NCBI GenBank assembly: GCA_024401565.1
Contig: JAKSKU010000007.1
Span: 1 to 64,000, forward strand
Direction of reading: 5' to 3'
Source of the DNA: Paludibacteraceae bacterium
GTDB lineage: Bacteria > Bacteroidota > Bacteroidia > Bacteroidales > Paludibacteraceae
Length of the DNA stretch: 64,000 nt
Below, piece after piece: positions 1 to 8,359 of this stretch. How positions within the stretch are numbered: position 1 is the stretch's first letter; the number at the start of each line of letters is the position of its first letter. The notes under the pieces were generated by a model, which saw nothing but the letters and a program-made list of their open reading frames with translations, was not told where the DNA came from and ran no database searches. Both the position numbers and the translations under genes were made by a program.

Positions 1-1050
1 GCTACAGGTCAGAGTGCTTATATGCCTAATGATACATGGTTTAAGAACTATACAGTTAAGTCTATGTCTCTAATGGAAGATTTGTGGAACCTTGGTGGTA
101 TACCTGCTTTCACATGGCACTGGCGTGATCCATCTTATGAGACAGACATGTTCTATTCAAGAGGAGAGGCTGGCGACACAGATTTTGATTTCACAGTCGC
201 TATGAAATCAGACGGATCTTGGAATACAAGTTCTGAGATTTATAAGAATATGGTCAATGATATCGATGTGATTGCCGACTACTTCCTTGATTTGCAGGAA
301 AAGGGCGTCGCAGGTATCTTCCGTCCACTTCACGAGGCATCAGGCGGTTGGTTCTGGTGGGGCAAACAAGGTGGAGCCAACTACGCAAAACTTTACCAGC
401 TAATCCGTCATGAGATGGTAGACGTGAAGGGCGTACACAATCTAATCTGGGTATGGAATCCACAGAGTGTCGCTGACACAGATTGGAATCCAGGTGCTGA
501 GAATTACGATGTTATCTCAATCGATATCTACAACAAGGCATTCGACTATCAGTCAAATTATGTGGTTTTCAATAATTTGAAGAAGATGTCAGACTACAAG
601 AAGCTTATTGCTTTGAGTGAGAACGGACCAGTGGTTGACGCAGACGCATGTATAGCTGACGAGGCAATGTGGAGCTGGATGATGCCTTGGTACCAGAGCT
701 GGGGTTCAGGTTTTGCAGACCAGACATCAAATGACGAGTGGAAGAAGGTGATGGGTCATAAGAACGTCATCACACTTGACGAGATGCCAGGATGGGACAA
801 ATATACAAATGTTGAGCAGACATCGGCAGAGGACAGAGGAGTGATTATCTATCCAAATCCAGTGAAGGACATCATGATGGTGGTTGCTGAAAAAGCATCA
901 GTTAAGGTAGTCGACATCACAGGCAGAGTGATCGCGTCAGCATCAGTAAACGGACAGGTGGAGATCTCTACAAAGACATGGAGCAAAGGCGTGTATACAG
1001 CAGTTGTTTCATCAAACGAAGGAGAGAAAATTTTCAAGGTTATCAAGTAA
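1..1050 (+). CDS. GH26 endo-mannanase-like enzyme with T9SS sorting domain (5' end outside window)
   Basis: The reading frame is open from base 1, so the N-terminus and signal peptide lie upstream; 349 residues are visible. The motif RPLHEASGGWFWWG (acid/base Glu at 334-336) and the segment ALSENGPV (probable nucleophile Glu at 619-621) are the two catalytic signatures of glycoside hydrolase family 26, which cleaves beta-1,4-mannan and some beta-glucans by a retaining mechanism. After the catalytic domain, the last ~70 residues begin with VIIYPNPV and end in GEKIFKVIK, a type A T9SS C-terminal sorting domain. The enzyme is therefore expected to cross the outer membrane by T9SS and be surface-anchored or released. 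A strong terminator follows. Mannan specificity is inferred from the family and not proven by sequence. Confidence 0.9.
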   Translation, partial: ATGQSAYMPNDTWFKNYTVKSMSLMEDLWNLGGIPAFTWHWRDPSYETDMFYSRGEAGDTDFDFTVAMKSDGSWNTSSEIYKNMVNDIDVIADYFLDLQEKGVAGIFRPLHEASGGWFWWGKQGGANYAKLYQLIRHEMVDVKGVHNLIWVWNPQSVADTDWNPGAENYDVISIDIYNKAFDYQSNYVVFNNLKKMSDYKKLIALSENGPVVDADACIADEAMWSWMMPWYQSWGSGFADQTSNDEWKKVMGHKNVITLDEMPGWDKYTNVEQTSAEDRGVIIYPNPVKDIMMVVAEKASVKVVDITGRVIASASVNGQVEISTKTWSKGVYTAVVSSNEGEKIFKVIK

Positions 1051-1073
1051 AAAAATCCTTGACATAAGATAAA

Positions 1074-1111
1074 AGCGAGGGTAGAATGCAAATTCTATCC
1101 TTGCTTTTTTT
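1074..1111 (+). terminator. Intrinsic terminator after the GH26 gene
   Basis: A 13-bp stem (1074-1086 with 1093-1105, two G-T wobbles) and a 6-base loop are followed by a run of T. It insulates the GH26 gene from porZ. Confidence 0.85.
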
Positions 1112-1118
1112 ATATTTG
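1111..1118 (+). promoter_or_regulatory. Promoter -7 element of porZ
   Basis: TATATTTG matches the Bacteroidota -7 consensus TAnnTTTG about 78 bases before the porZ start. No good -33 TTTG is seen at the right distance. A perfect 12-base palindrome, CTGACGCGTCAG, lies downstream at 1158-1169 inside the predicted 5' leader. Confidence 0.5.
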
Positions 1119-1195
1119 CAGTAAAATTAGATAAAAATGGTAATGACGTGTTAAAATCTGACGCGTCAGAGGCAAACCGGATTAAATAAAGTATT

Positions 1196-3529
1196 ATGCG
1201 TAGATTCATCAATATATTATTCGCATTAGTTATTGCGACAGTCTGTGCTTCGGCAAAAGTGGCTATAGCTCCTGGAGAGTGGAAAACGATGCATTCCTAT
1301 AGAGACATCACTGCTATCTCACCATCTTTGGATAAGGTGTATGTAGCGGCAAGTGGAGGTGTCTTCGCATACGACAAAAAGACAAAAGAAATTACAACTC
1401 TGACAACTTTGGATGGATTGAGTCCGTCGCCTATAATCACATTGGTGTATGTTGAAGAGGCAAACTCACTTTTCATTTTGCATACGGATATGTGTATCGA
1501 CGTCATGACAGACGGCAAGGTTTTCACAGACGAGTCCTTGAAAGACAAAGATATTTCAGGAAAGATACTCAACAGTATCAAGGTTGAGGGTGAGAAAGTT
1601 TATCTTTCACTTGATGCGGGTATTGTGGTGTACAATGCGAAGAAGCGAGAGGTGTTCGACACATATATCATTGGTAATGATGGAGAGCTTGTAAAGGTGT
1701 ACCAGACTGTAGAAAACAGAGGTGACGTTTTTGCATTGATACAGGATTCGGAATCTGAAATAGGCAAAATGATAAAGGTTTGCCGAAAGGGAAACAACGC
1801 CAACGATTATTCAGCGTGGGATACAGTTATTCCTCCACTAGGCAGTAACATCAAGCAGATGGAGAATGTCAATGGCCATGTGGTTGTGTTGACTGATGCT
1901 GGTCTTTTTGCTTATTTAGGTAAGGACGGATGGGTGGATGTGAGTCCGCGCGGAATCGTCCCTGAACGCATACAGGTTTATAAGAACAGATGTACTTGCC
2001 TTACTAATTGGCAGCTTATGGTGTTCCATGAGGACAACCTTGGCAACTATAAGTACAAGCATTGTATCGCCAACTTGGCAGTGTATGATGTGGATGAAGA
2101 TGTCACTTGGATTGCAGACGGTGGATTGCGTATGATAGAAATGGGAGATCCTGGTGAGACAAGTGTCAAGTCGGATCCTATACTTCCTGATGGACCAAGC
2201 CAGAATGAGTATTACTCAATAGAGTTGCAGGGTGAAGATGTGTTCCTTGCCGGCAACAATGGTTGGGCAACACCTGCTGTGATCGACTACTTGAGAGATG
2301 GGAAATGGCATGCGTTAAGAGACAGTATGACGAATGAACAGCTTCGCTATTTCCGTTCGGCTGAATGTATGGTTGTTGATCCTCAGGATAAGGAACACAT
2401 ATTTGTACCTACTTGGTGGGGTGTGTATGAGTTTTACAAGGACACGCTTGTTAATATTCATGATAAGAGCAACGCCTCTTTTTCAGAGGCCAATAGCGCG
2501 TCGGAGTGTACGATCACAGATATCGCGTGGTTTGATGAGGACAATAATCTGATTGTGGCAAATCCGGAGTCGAAAGGATTCTTGCTTCATGTGATGAATA
2601 AAGATGGTGAGTGGAAAGCGTTGAGACACAATTCACTTATCGGACAAAGATATGCGCACCGTCATATAAAAACAACATCGGGAATAGATATTATACCATT
2701 CGAATACAAGCCTTGTGGTATCGGTTTTGTGGATATGAATGGCACAACTTGGGATGAAAGTGACGACAAGACAAGATTGATTTCGTCGTTCAAGTATGTT
2801 GAGGAGGGTGTGACTGAGACATTCTCGCCTATCCGTGTCTACTCTGTAGAAGAGGATTTGAAGGGTGATCTATGGATAGCGACAGATCAGGGACCTATTA
2901 TCCTAAAGAACTTGAAGGGAGTGTTCGACGGTAAGGAGACATGTGTGCGTCCGAAGGTGACACGTGAGGACGACAGCAGATATGCGGATTACCTATTGTC
3001 CGGCGACAAGATCAAGAGAATCCAGGTGGATGGCAAAAACAGAAAATGGATTGCGACAGAAAGCAACGGCGTTTACCTTGTGTCTGCAAATGGCGACAAG
3101 ATATTGGAAAGTTTCACGACAAAGAATTCTCCTCTATCTTCCAATAGTATAGTGGATATACGCTTCGATAAAGTGTCGGGTTATTTGTATATACTAACAA
3201 ACGACGGTATCTATATCTATGCTTCTGATTCATCTCTTCCTTCTGAAGATTTTGACGACGTGGTTATTTATCCAAACCCTGTTCGCCCAGACTATGACGG
3301 TGATGTTGAGATCAAGGGATTGATGGAGGAGAGCAACGTCAGAATCACTGATCAGCGTGGTGCCGTGATCGAGAATGGCCTGAGCAACGGTGGCACATAT
3401 CGTTTCTCTGCTCGTAGAAATGACGGTACACGTCTTCCAACAGGCGTTTACAACATATTCGTCACTACTTCACCTGATGAAAACGGTGAGATGGTAACTA
3501 AACATTTGAAATTCGCAATTATTAGATAA
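1196..3529 (+). CDS. porZ: T9SS accessory protein PorZ (beta-propeller)
   Basis: 777 residues, essentially the length I recall for Porphyromonas gingivalis PorZ. A signal peptide (about residues 1-20, ending ASA-K) is followed by two-component-regulator-type propeller repeats, including phrases such as GGVFAYDKKT and DLWIATDQG, and a C-terminal domain starting VVIYPNPV. In P. gingivalis PorZ belongs to the cell-surface attachment complex of the type IX secretion system, where it delivers anionic LPS to the sortase PorU. The stop codon lies one base before argB, so the two genes are probably co-transcribed although functionally unrelated. Many propeller proteins exist in this phylum; the length plus the C-terminal domain favour PorZ over a sensor kinase fragment. 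Confidence 0.8.
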   Translation: MRRFINILFALVIATVCASAKVAIAPGEWKTMHSYRDITAISPSLDKVYVAASGGVFAYDKKTKEITTLTTLDGLSPSPIITLVYVEEANSLFILHTDMCIDVMTDGKVFTDESLKDKDISGKILNSIKVEGEKVYLSLDAGIVVYNAKKREVFDTYIIGNDGELVKVYQTVENRGDVFALIQDSESEIGKMIKVCRKGNNANDYSAWDTVIPPLGSNIKQMENVNGHVVVLTDAGLFAYLGKDGWVDVSPRGIVPERIQVYKNRCTCLTNWQLMVFHEDNLGNYKYKHCIANLAVYDVDEDVTWIADGGLRMIEMGDPGETSVKSDPILPDGPSQNEYYSIELQGEDVFLAGNNGWATPAVIDYLRDGKWHALRDSMTNEQLRYFRSAECMVVDPQDKEHIFVPTWWGVYEFYKDTLVNIHDKSNASFSEANSASECTITDIAWFDEDNNLIVANPESKGFLLHVMNKDGEWKALRHNSLIGQRYAHRHIKTTSGIDIIPFEYKPCGIGFVDMNGTTWDESDDKTRLISSFKYVEEGVTETFSPIRVYSVEEDLKGDLWIATDQGPIILKNLKGVFDGKETCVRPKVTREDDSRYADYLLSGDKIKRIQVDGKNRKWIATESNGVYLVSANGDKILESFTTKNSPLSSNSIVDIRFDKVSGYLYILTNDGIYIYASDSSLPSEDFDDVVIYPNPVRPDYDGDVEIKGLMEESNVRITDQRGAVIENGLSNGGTYRFSARRNDGTRLPTGVYNIFVTTSPDENGEMVTKHLKFAIIR

Positions 3530-3530
3530 G

Positions 3531-4295
3531 ATGGAAAAACTTACATTGATAAAGGTAGGTGGTAAGATTGTAGAGGAGGAAGCTACACTTAAGAGCCTAT
3601 TGGAGCAGTTCGCGCAGATCCCTGGCAATAAAGTGCTTGTTCATGGAGGTGGCCGCAGTGCTACTAAAGTTGCAACTAAACTTGGTATTGAGACTCAAAT
3701 GGTGGAGGGCCGCCGTATCACAGACAAAGCAATGCTTGAGGTCGTGACAATGGTCTATGCGGGATTGGTAAACAAGAATATCGTGGCCCAGCTTCAGGCT
3801 AACGGCATCAACTCACTTGGCCTGACAGGTGCCGACATCAACTATATGAGAAGCGACAAGCGTAAGCCTAACCCAATCGATTACGGTTTTGTTGGCGACG
3901 TGAGAGAGGTGAACACAGAGATTCTTGCTGATTTGATTGCTCGTGGAATAGTGCCTGTCCTATCTCCTATCACACACGATGGTAAGGGCAACCTTCTTAA
4001 CACAAATGCAGATACAATCGCTCAGGAAGCTTCTGTAGCGTTGGCAAAGAGATTCGACGTCTCTTTGATTTACTGCTTTGAGAAAGACGGAGTGTTGAAG
4101 GATGAGAACGATGATGCGTCGGTTATACCTTTGATCACAAAAGCTGATTTCGAGGCTTATAAAGCAGACGGTACTATCAGCGGAGGTATGATTCCAAAGC
4201 TTGACAATGCGTTTACTGCTATCAGCAAAGGAGTGAAGGAAGTGGTGATCACTTCAGCCAACCATATCCTTAGCGGCGGAACAAAAATCAAGTAG
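3531..4295 (+). CDS. argB: Acetylglutamate kinase (possibly acting on N-succinylglutamate)
   Basis: 254 residues of the amino acid kinase family. The N-terminal KVGGKIVE, the glycine-rich VHGGGRSAT, and the later LLNTNADTIA and SGGMIPKLDNA segments are the conserved nucleotide- and substrate-binding blocks of ArgB, which phosphorylates the gamma-carboxyl of an N-acylglutamate in the second step of arginine synthesis. Some Bacteroides use succinylated rather than acetylated intermediates in this pathway; that cannot be decided from this sequence alone. The gene starts one base after the porZ stop. Its own TAG stop is embedded in the left arm of a GAGACG...CGTCTC inverted repeat that probably ends transcription. 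No other arginine gene is adjacent. Confidence 0.92.
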   Translation: MEKLTLIKVGGKIVEEEATLKSLLEQFAQIPGNKVLVHGGGRSATKVATKLGIETQMVEGRRITDKAMLEVVTMVYAGLVNKNIVAQLQANGINSLGLTGADINYMRSDKRKPNPIDYGFVGDVREVNTEILADLIARGIVPVLSPITHDGKGNLLNTNADTIAQEASVALAKRFDVSLIYCFEKDGVLKDENDDASVIPLITKADFEAYKADGTISGGMIPKLDNAFTAISKGVKEVVITSANHILSGGTKIK

Positions 4296-4317
4296 AGACG
4301 TGGTGTGCCGCGTCTCT
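4294..4317 (+). repeat. GAGACG palindrome, copy A (hairpin at end of argB)
   Basis: AGAGACG (4294-4300), a 10-base loop, then CGTCTCT (4311-4317). It overlaps the argB stop codon and belongs to a dispersed family seen six times in this window. A second right-arm-like piece, CGTCTCTT, follows near 4332. Confidence 0.7.
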
Positions 4318-4379
4318 TATAAAAAGAGCGTGCGTCTCTTATGTTTAGAATAATAAAGAATCTAAATTACTTGCAGTAG

Positions 4380-4967
4380 ATGAAGATAGTTTTGGCAACC
4401 AAGAACAAAGGTAAGGTGGCTGAGTTTGCAGCTATCTTGGGCGATAAGGTTGAATTAATCACACAGTCAGAGGCAGGGATCACTGAATCTGCTGAAGAAA
4501 ACGGAACGACATACGCGGAGAATTCACGTCTGAAGGCAAAGTTTATCTTCGAGAAGACTGGTTTGCCTACGATGGCAGACGACAGTGGACTTGAATGTGA
4601 CGCTCTAGAGGGGGCTCCTGGCGTCTACACTGCGCGTTTTGCGGGAGAGGGTGCGACAGACAGCACCAACATCGACAAACTGCTTGCTGTGCTTGAGGAA
4701 GAGGAAAACCGTAAGGCTAGATTTGTTGCCCATATCACATTGGTGATGCCAAACTATGAGATACATTGTGAAGGAACGCTTAACGGCGAGATCACAAGAG
4801 GTTGCAGAGGCACAAACGGATTTGGATATGATCCTGTCTTTATACCTGAAGGCTATGATAAGACGCTCGCTGAATTGGACGATGAGGTGAAAAACAGTAT
4901 TTCGCACAGACGCAAGGCAATTGAAAAAATGCAAGAAGCGTTGAGCAATCTCAATTTGAATATGTAA
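4380..4967 (+). CDS. rdgB: XTP/dITP diphosphatase (non-canonical purine NTP pyrophosphatase)
   Basis: 195 residues covering the whole RdgB/HAM1 family. Diagnostic blocks are the N-terminal LATKNKGKVAEF, the catalytic/metal segment MADDSGLECDALEGAPG, GFGYDPVF, and the C-terminal SHRRKA. The enzyme hydrolyses dITP, XTP and ITP to monophosphates and pyrophosphate, keeping deaminated purines out of DNA and RNA. ATG at 4380 begins directly with the conserved first beta-strand (MKIVLATKN), so the start is secure. It stands alone between a GAGACG hairpin upstream and another downstream. Confidence 0.95.
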   Translation: MKIVLATKNKGKVAEFAAILGDKVELITQSEAGITESAEENGTTYAENSRLKAKFIFEKTGLPTMADDSGLECDALEGAPGVYTARFAGEGATDSTNIDKLLAVLEEEENRKARFVAHITLVMPNYEIHCEGTLNGEITRGCRGTNGFGYDPVFIPEGYDKTLAELDDEVKNSISHRRKAIEKMQEALSNLNLNM

Positions 4968-5006
4968 GCCCCCTTAATCCCCTAAAGGGGAGGATTAGGA
5001 GTCAGT

Positions 5007-5029
5007 AGAGACGTGGCGTGCGCGTCTCT
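5007..5029 (+). repeat. GAGACG palindrome, copy B (after rdgB)
   Basis: AGAGACG (5007-5013), loop of 9, CGTCTCT (5023-5029), followed by an A-rich tract. Its left arm and loop (TAGAGACGTGGCGTG) are nearly identical to copy A. Confidence 0.7.
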
Positions 5030-5252
5030 CAAGAAAAAAATAGGATATTATATAGCAGTTGCCCAAAATGAGGATTGTTAAGGGCCCATGTCTGATTTAT
5101 TTTGGCCCTAACCACCCCGCCAACGCGAGCCTGTAGGGCGAGCGTACTAAAAATAAGCGTGTTTGGCAGCTCATATAATTACTAAAAATAATATGAGCTT
5201 TCATATTATGAGTCCAAGTTATTAACAAATACATAAAAAAAGAGAGAAAATA

Positions 5253-5283
5253 TTTGTTTTATCATCTAAAAACTATAATTTTG
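5253..5283 (+). promoter_or_regulatory. rpmH promoter
   Basis: TTTG (5253-5256), 19 bases, TAATTTTG (5276-5283): a full match to the Bacteroidota sigma-ABfr promoter, 64 bases before the rpmH ATG. Confidence 0.8.
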
Positions 5284-5347
5284 CAATCCGATTTTCAAGG
5301 ATATTGAAAAGCAAAAAGTTAGAAAATAATTAAAAAAGTAAAATAAA

Positions 5348-5506
5348 ATGAAAAGAACTTATCAACCTTCGAACACAAAGAGAAGACATAAGCACGGTTT
5401 TCGTTCAAGAATGGAGACTCCAAACGGACGTCGCGTACTTGCTGCACGTAGAGCTCACGGTAGAAAGAAGCTTACAGTGTCTGACGAGCCAGCTTTGAAG
5501 AGATAA
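5348..5506 (+). CDS. rpmH: 50S ribosomal protein L34
   Basis: A 52-residue protein. It begins [20 protein letters not shown], contains [20 protein letters not shown], and ends in a short acidic and basic tail: the classic, almost invariant L34 sequence. It is a structural component of the large ribosomal subunit. It has its own consensus promoter and its own terminator, so it is a single-gene unit. The frequent bacterial neighbours rnpA and dnaA are not next to it here. Confidence 0.97.
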   Translation: MKRTYQPSNTKRRHKHGFRSRMETPNGRRVLAARRAHGRKKLTVSDEPALKR

Positions 5507-5531
5507 TTTTGAAGGAAAGGCAAAGAATAAG

Positions 5532-5559
5532 GCGTGAAATGAAAATTTCACGCTTTTTT
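5532..5559 (+). terminator. rpmH terminator
   Basis: GCGTGAAA (5532-5539), 6-base loop, TTTCACGC (5546-5553), then six T. Confidence 0.85.
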
Positions 5560-5649
5560 CATTTATGTAGAAAATGTAACGGATTGTTGAATCCGTCCAA
5601 ACAATCGAGTTGAATAACATGCGTTTGGTTGGGCAATAAGTTAATTAAA

Positions 5650-6609
5650 ATGAAGAAAGCTTTTTTGGGTGGTTGTATTTTGTCTTTAGTTGCTTGTGCA
5701 GCGTTTGCAACATCTCCATATGTTGTTGTCAAGATGAAAGACAAGAAAGACAAAGACTTTGTGGTAGAAGTTGATAAAGTCTCTGAGATTACATTCGCGG
5801 ATAAAACGATTTTTGTAAATGATAGTCCAACGACATCCTTAGATAACCTAGAATATAGAACTTTCAAGATTGCCAACGCAGAATTCAGGATGGTTAAGGT
5901 AGAAGGCGGAACATTCTTGATGGGAGCACAGTATTATAGATTCGAAGAAAAAAACTATGATGTCTTTGCCATGGAAAATGAACTGCCGGTACATTCAGTT
6001 AAATTAAGCGACTATTATATGGCTGAATTTGAATTCACTAGTGGTCTTGCTCGTAAACTTGGATGCATTTATGGGTATGGAAATGAAATGGACAAGCCAA
6101 TAAGAAATATCACACGAGTAGAGGCGTTGGATTTAATAGACAAACTTAATCAATACATGCATGCTAACGGCCAATTGGCAGCAAATGAGTATTTCACATT
6201 TCCAACTGAGGCTCAATGGGAATATGCTGCAAAAGGTGGCAAATACAGTAAGGGCACTATTTATGCTGGCTCTAACGACTACAATAAGGTATGTTATTGT
6301 CGAGAAAACAGTGATAAAGTATCATTTACCAAAATTGGAGCATTTGCACCTAATGAGCTTGGCCTATATGATATGTCGGGTAATGTATTGGAGTTTTGCT
6401 TAGACCCATGGGGTTCTTATACTGAAGATAGTCAGGTTGACCCACAAGCTCCAGGCGAAGTGGCTAATGATGGCAGATATGTCTGTAGAGGAGGAAGTTT
6501 TTACACTGTAGCGAAGAGATGCCGTGTCACTCACCGTCACAGTATTTCTCCTAGTGAAGAATATAACAGTTTCGGAATACGTCTATGTTTGGTTACTAAA
6601 GACAAATAA
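5650..6609 (+). CDS. Secreted SUMF1/formylglycine-generating-enzyme-like protein
   Basis: 319 residues from ATG 5650, chosen because MKKAFLGGCILSL opens a typical signal peptide; an in-frame ATG at 5629 only adds a short leader. Residues ~25-60 form a short strand-rich segment (VVVKMKDKK...VDKVSEITF). The rest is a FGE-sulfatase fold: VEGGTFLMGA, PTEAQWEYAAKGG, GLYDMSGNVLEF, RGGSF and GIRL. In true formylglycine-generating enzymes two cysteines near the C-terminus bind copper and oxidise the sulfatase cysteine. Here only one Cys (KRCR) is seen after RGGSF, so enzymatic activity is doubtful and a binding or structural role is more likely. No sulfatase is adjacent. It converges on a leftward gene across a 14-bp hairpin. 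Confidence 0.8.
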   Translation: MKKAFLGGCILSLVACAAFATSPYVVVKMKDKKDKDFVVEVDKVSEITFADKTIFVNDSPTTSLDNLEYRTFKIANAEFRMVKVEGGTFLMGAQYYRFEEKNYDVFAMENELPVHSVKLSDYYMAEFEFTSGLARKLGCIYGYGNEMDKPIRNITRVEALDLIDKLNQYMHANGQLAANEYFTFPTEAQWEYAAKGGKYSKGTIYAGSNDYNKVCYCRENSDKVSFTKIGAFAPNELGLYDMSGNVLEFCLDPWGSYTEDSQVDPQAPGEVANDGRYVCRGGSFYTVAKRCRVTHRHSISPSEEYNSFGIRLCLVTKDK

Positions 6610-6616
6610 TTATGTT

Positions 6617-6650
6617 GTTCAAAATGAGGACCGCAATCCTCATTTTGAAC
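6617..6650. terminator. Perfect 14-bp hairpin between convergent genes
   Basis: GTTCAAAATGAGGA (6617-6630), loop of 6, exact reverse complement (6637-6650). There is no strong T tract on either side, but its position between two convergent stop codons suggests a bidirectional terminator. Confidence 0.6.
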
Positions 6651-6670
6651 GTTTAAATAATGTCACACTC

Positions 6671-7366
6671 TTATTTGTTTGCAACCGCACGTATTGCCAT
6701 ACCCTGTTTTCTTGGTCCGTTATGAACGTTTTGGTTATGAGTCAGCATTCTGACGTAGAAAGCGTCCAGACCATTGTCAGTTTTCTGATTAACGGTCCAG
6801 AATTCTGATTCATTTTTTACGAATGTAGTGCCGTTGTAATAGCCGGAGAATGGGAAATAAATGGTGTTGCCGTTTGCTTTAGAAGTTCCCTTCTTCATGT
6901 CAAAACCTTGATGGTTATAGTCCTTGACCCATTCCCAGTTGCAGGAGTTAAGAAGCTCTTCCCACTCTTCTTTAGTCGGAGTTCTCCACTTGCCTTGCCA
7001 GTTTGTCGCAGCTGCGTCGTCATCAAGCTCAAGCACCTGTTTGTTGTCTATCTCACCTTTGCGGCTGTGAGAGCAGTACTTTGTCATCTTCACTCTTGAT
7101 TCTGCCTCACCGTTGCTATATTTGTAGTTTTCCCACTCAAACTGGTTTTTCGGTGAAGTTTCACCCCATGCGAAATACGCACCATATTCAGTTGGCTGGT
7201 TAGCTCCAATGTTGCATGTTGCCCAGATTTTTCCACTTGGCAACCCAAGATCAACATAATCGTGTCCGTCTTGTTGTCCGCTTACTGTTGGCTTTTCTAC
7301 CATACCGCAAGAAGCGGCCATAAGCGCGACTGTCATGCCTATTACGGCATTTTTTAGTTTTTTCAT
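6671..7366 (-). CDS. Lipoprotein with Fibrobacter-type major paralogous domain
   Basis: 231 residues. MKKLKNAVIGMTVALMAASC gives a lipobox with Cys at residue 20. The remainder is the domain known as the Fibrobacter succinogenes major paralogous domain, recognisable by DYVDLGLPSGKIWATCNIGA, YFAWGE, WRTPTKEEWEELL and the terminal GMAIRAVANK. The domain is common in secreted Bacteroidota proteins and is distantly related to the FGE/C-type lectin-like fold, but has no established reaction. The start at 7366 is chosen for the signal peptide; the frame extends further upstream without a signal. It lies 61 bases downstream of the patatin gene and may be co-transcribed with it. Confidence 0.8.
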   Translation of the reverse strand: MKKLKNAVIGMTVALMAASCGMVEKPTVSGQQDGHDYVDLGLPSGKIWATCNIGANQPTEYGAYFAWGETSPKNQFEWENYKYSNGEAESRVKMTKYCSHSRKGEIDNKQVLELDDDAAATNWQGKWRTPTKEEWEELLNSCNWEWVKDYNHQGFDMKKGTSKANGNTIYFPFSGYYNGTTFVKNESEFWTVNQKTDNGLDAFYVRMLTHNQNVHNGPRKQGMAIRAVANK

Positions 7367-7427
7367 GTAAGTATGTTTATGGATTAAACAATAGTTTGTA
7401 TACTGAAATCTGTCGAAACGATGTGCT

Positions 7428-8273
7428 TTATCCGAACATCTCTTTCGCCACTTCGTATCCGTGTTCGTAGAGAGCTGTGAGCTTTTGCGGATTTTTTTCC
7501 AGTCGTTCCACCCCTTTGACGTCGGTAGGGCGAATAACGATGATATCACCTTTTTTCTCAAGATCCTCGATTTGGTCCATCAGAATATTGTATTCAAGGT
7601 TCTTGCGACGCAATTTTTTTTGAAGTTCAGGATATTTGCTGTAGACGAATTTAGGGACCCAGAATCCTTTTGGATTTTTTCTGTATCCGTACGGACGGGT
7701 AAGCACCACAATGCATTTCTTGTAACCTTGGTCTATAGCTCTTTGGAAAGGTATGGCATCTGCTATGCCTCCGTCAAGCATCTTCACACCGTCTACTTCC
7801 GTCATATTGCAACCGAATGGAAGGCTGCATGAGGCTTGGCAAGCAATGTTGAGACGGGCCAGACTGACGCGTTCTTCGATATAGACAGCTTCACCGGTCT
7901 TGCAATCCGTCGCCACTATTTCGCATTTTGTTGGATTCTTTGCGTATGTTTCAAAGTCGAAAGGGTAGAGTTCGAACGGGAATTTGTTGAAAATCAATCC
8001 AAAATCCATGATGTTTCCAGTGCGAAGAAACGTCCCCAATCCGATATAGTTGTATTTTTCAAGATAGTCGATGTCCATAGTCTTTGTGCGGCCACGTTGC
8101 TTGGCAAGGAAGTTCAACACATTTCCTGCTCCTGCGCTCACACCAATAGCGTATGGAAAATTCGCGTCTTTATCCAAAAGATAGTCAAGCACTCCGGCCG
8201 AGAAAACACCGCGCATGCCTCCGCCTTCAAGAACTAGTGCGTATTCTGAAAAATCCGTTGACTTATAATCCAT
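7428..8273 (-). CDS. Patatin-like phospholipase
   Basis: 281 residues from ATG 8273. Patatin hallmarks are all present: the oxyanion-hole loop LEGGGMRGVF, the nucleophile elbow GVSAG, and the catalytic Asp motif LDGGIADAIP, making a Ser-Asp dyad lipid acyl hydrolase. No signal peptide is seen, so it is probably cytoplasmic or membrane-associated. A promoter -7 element at 8307-8314 would place the transcript start around base 8300. That disfavours the in-frame ATG at 8300, which would be almost leaderless, and favours 8273. The family (YjjU/RssA-like) acts on phospholipids or lysolipids; the substrate here is unknown. Confidence 0.9.
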   Translation of the reverse strand: MDYKSTDFSEYALVLEGGGMRGVFSAGVLDYLLDKDANFPYAIGVSAGAGNVLNFLAKQRGRTKTMDIDYLEKYNYIGLGTFLRTGNIMDFGLIFNKFPFELYPFDFETYAKNPTKCEIVATDCKTGEAVYIEERVSLARLNIACQASCSLPFGCNMTEVDGVKMLDGGIADAIPFQRAIDQGYKKCIVVLTRPYGYRKNPKGFWVPKFVYSKYPELQKKLRRKNLEYNILMDQIEDLEKKGDIIVIRPTDVKGVERLEKNPQKLTALYEHGYEVAKEMFG

Positions 8274-8306
8274 AGTCGTCTTACATCTTTTGAAACTCAT
8301 TCATTG

Positions 8307-8314
8307 CAAATATA
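8307..8314 (-). promoter_or_regulatory. Promoter -7 element for the patatin gene
   Basis: On the minus strand TATATTTG, a TAnnTTTG match followed by C. No clear -33 element is seen. Confidence 0.5.
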
Positions 8315-8359
8315 ATGAATAAATCTAAAGATAAATCGTTTGTAGACGGAATGATTTGC

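Larger units (their letters stand above)
4968..5347. other. Intergenic region with several inverted repeats upstream of rpmH
   Basis: No credible gene. Visible structure: a CCCCT-AA-AGGGG palindrome (4979-4990), GAGACG palindrome copy B (5007-5029), a 9-bp inverted repeat AGCTCATAT/ATATGAGCT (5168-5176 with 5191-5199), one TTATTAACA sequence (5219-5227), and the rpmH promoter. Confidence 0.7.
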
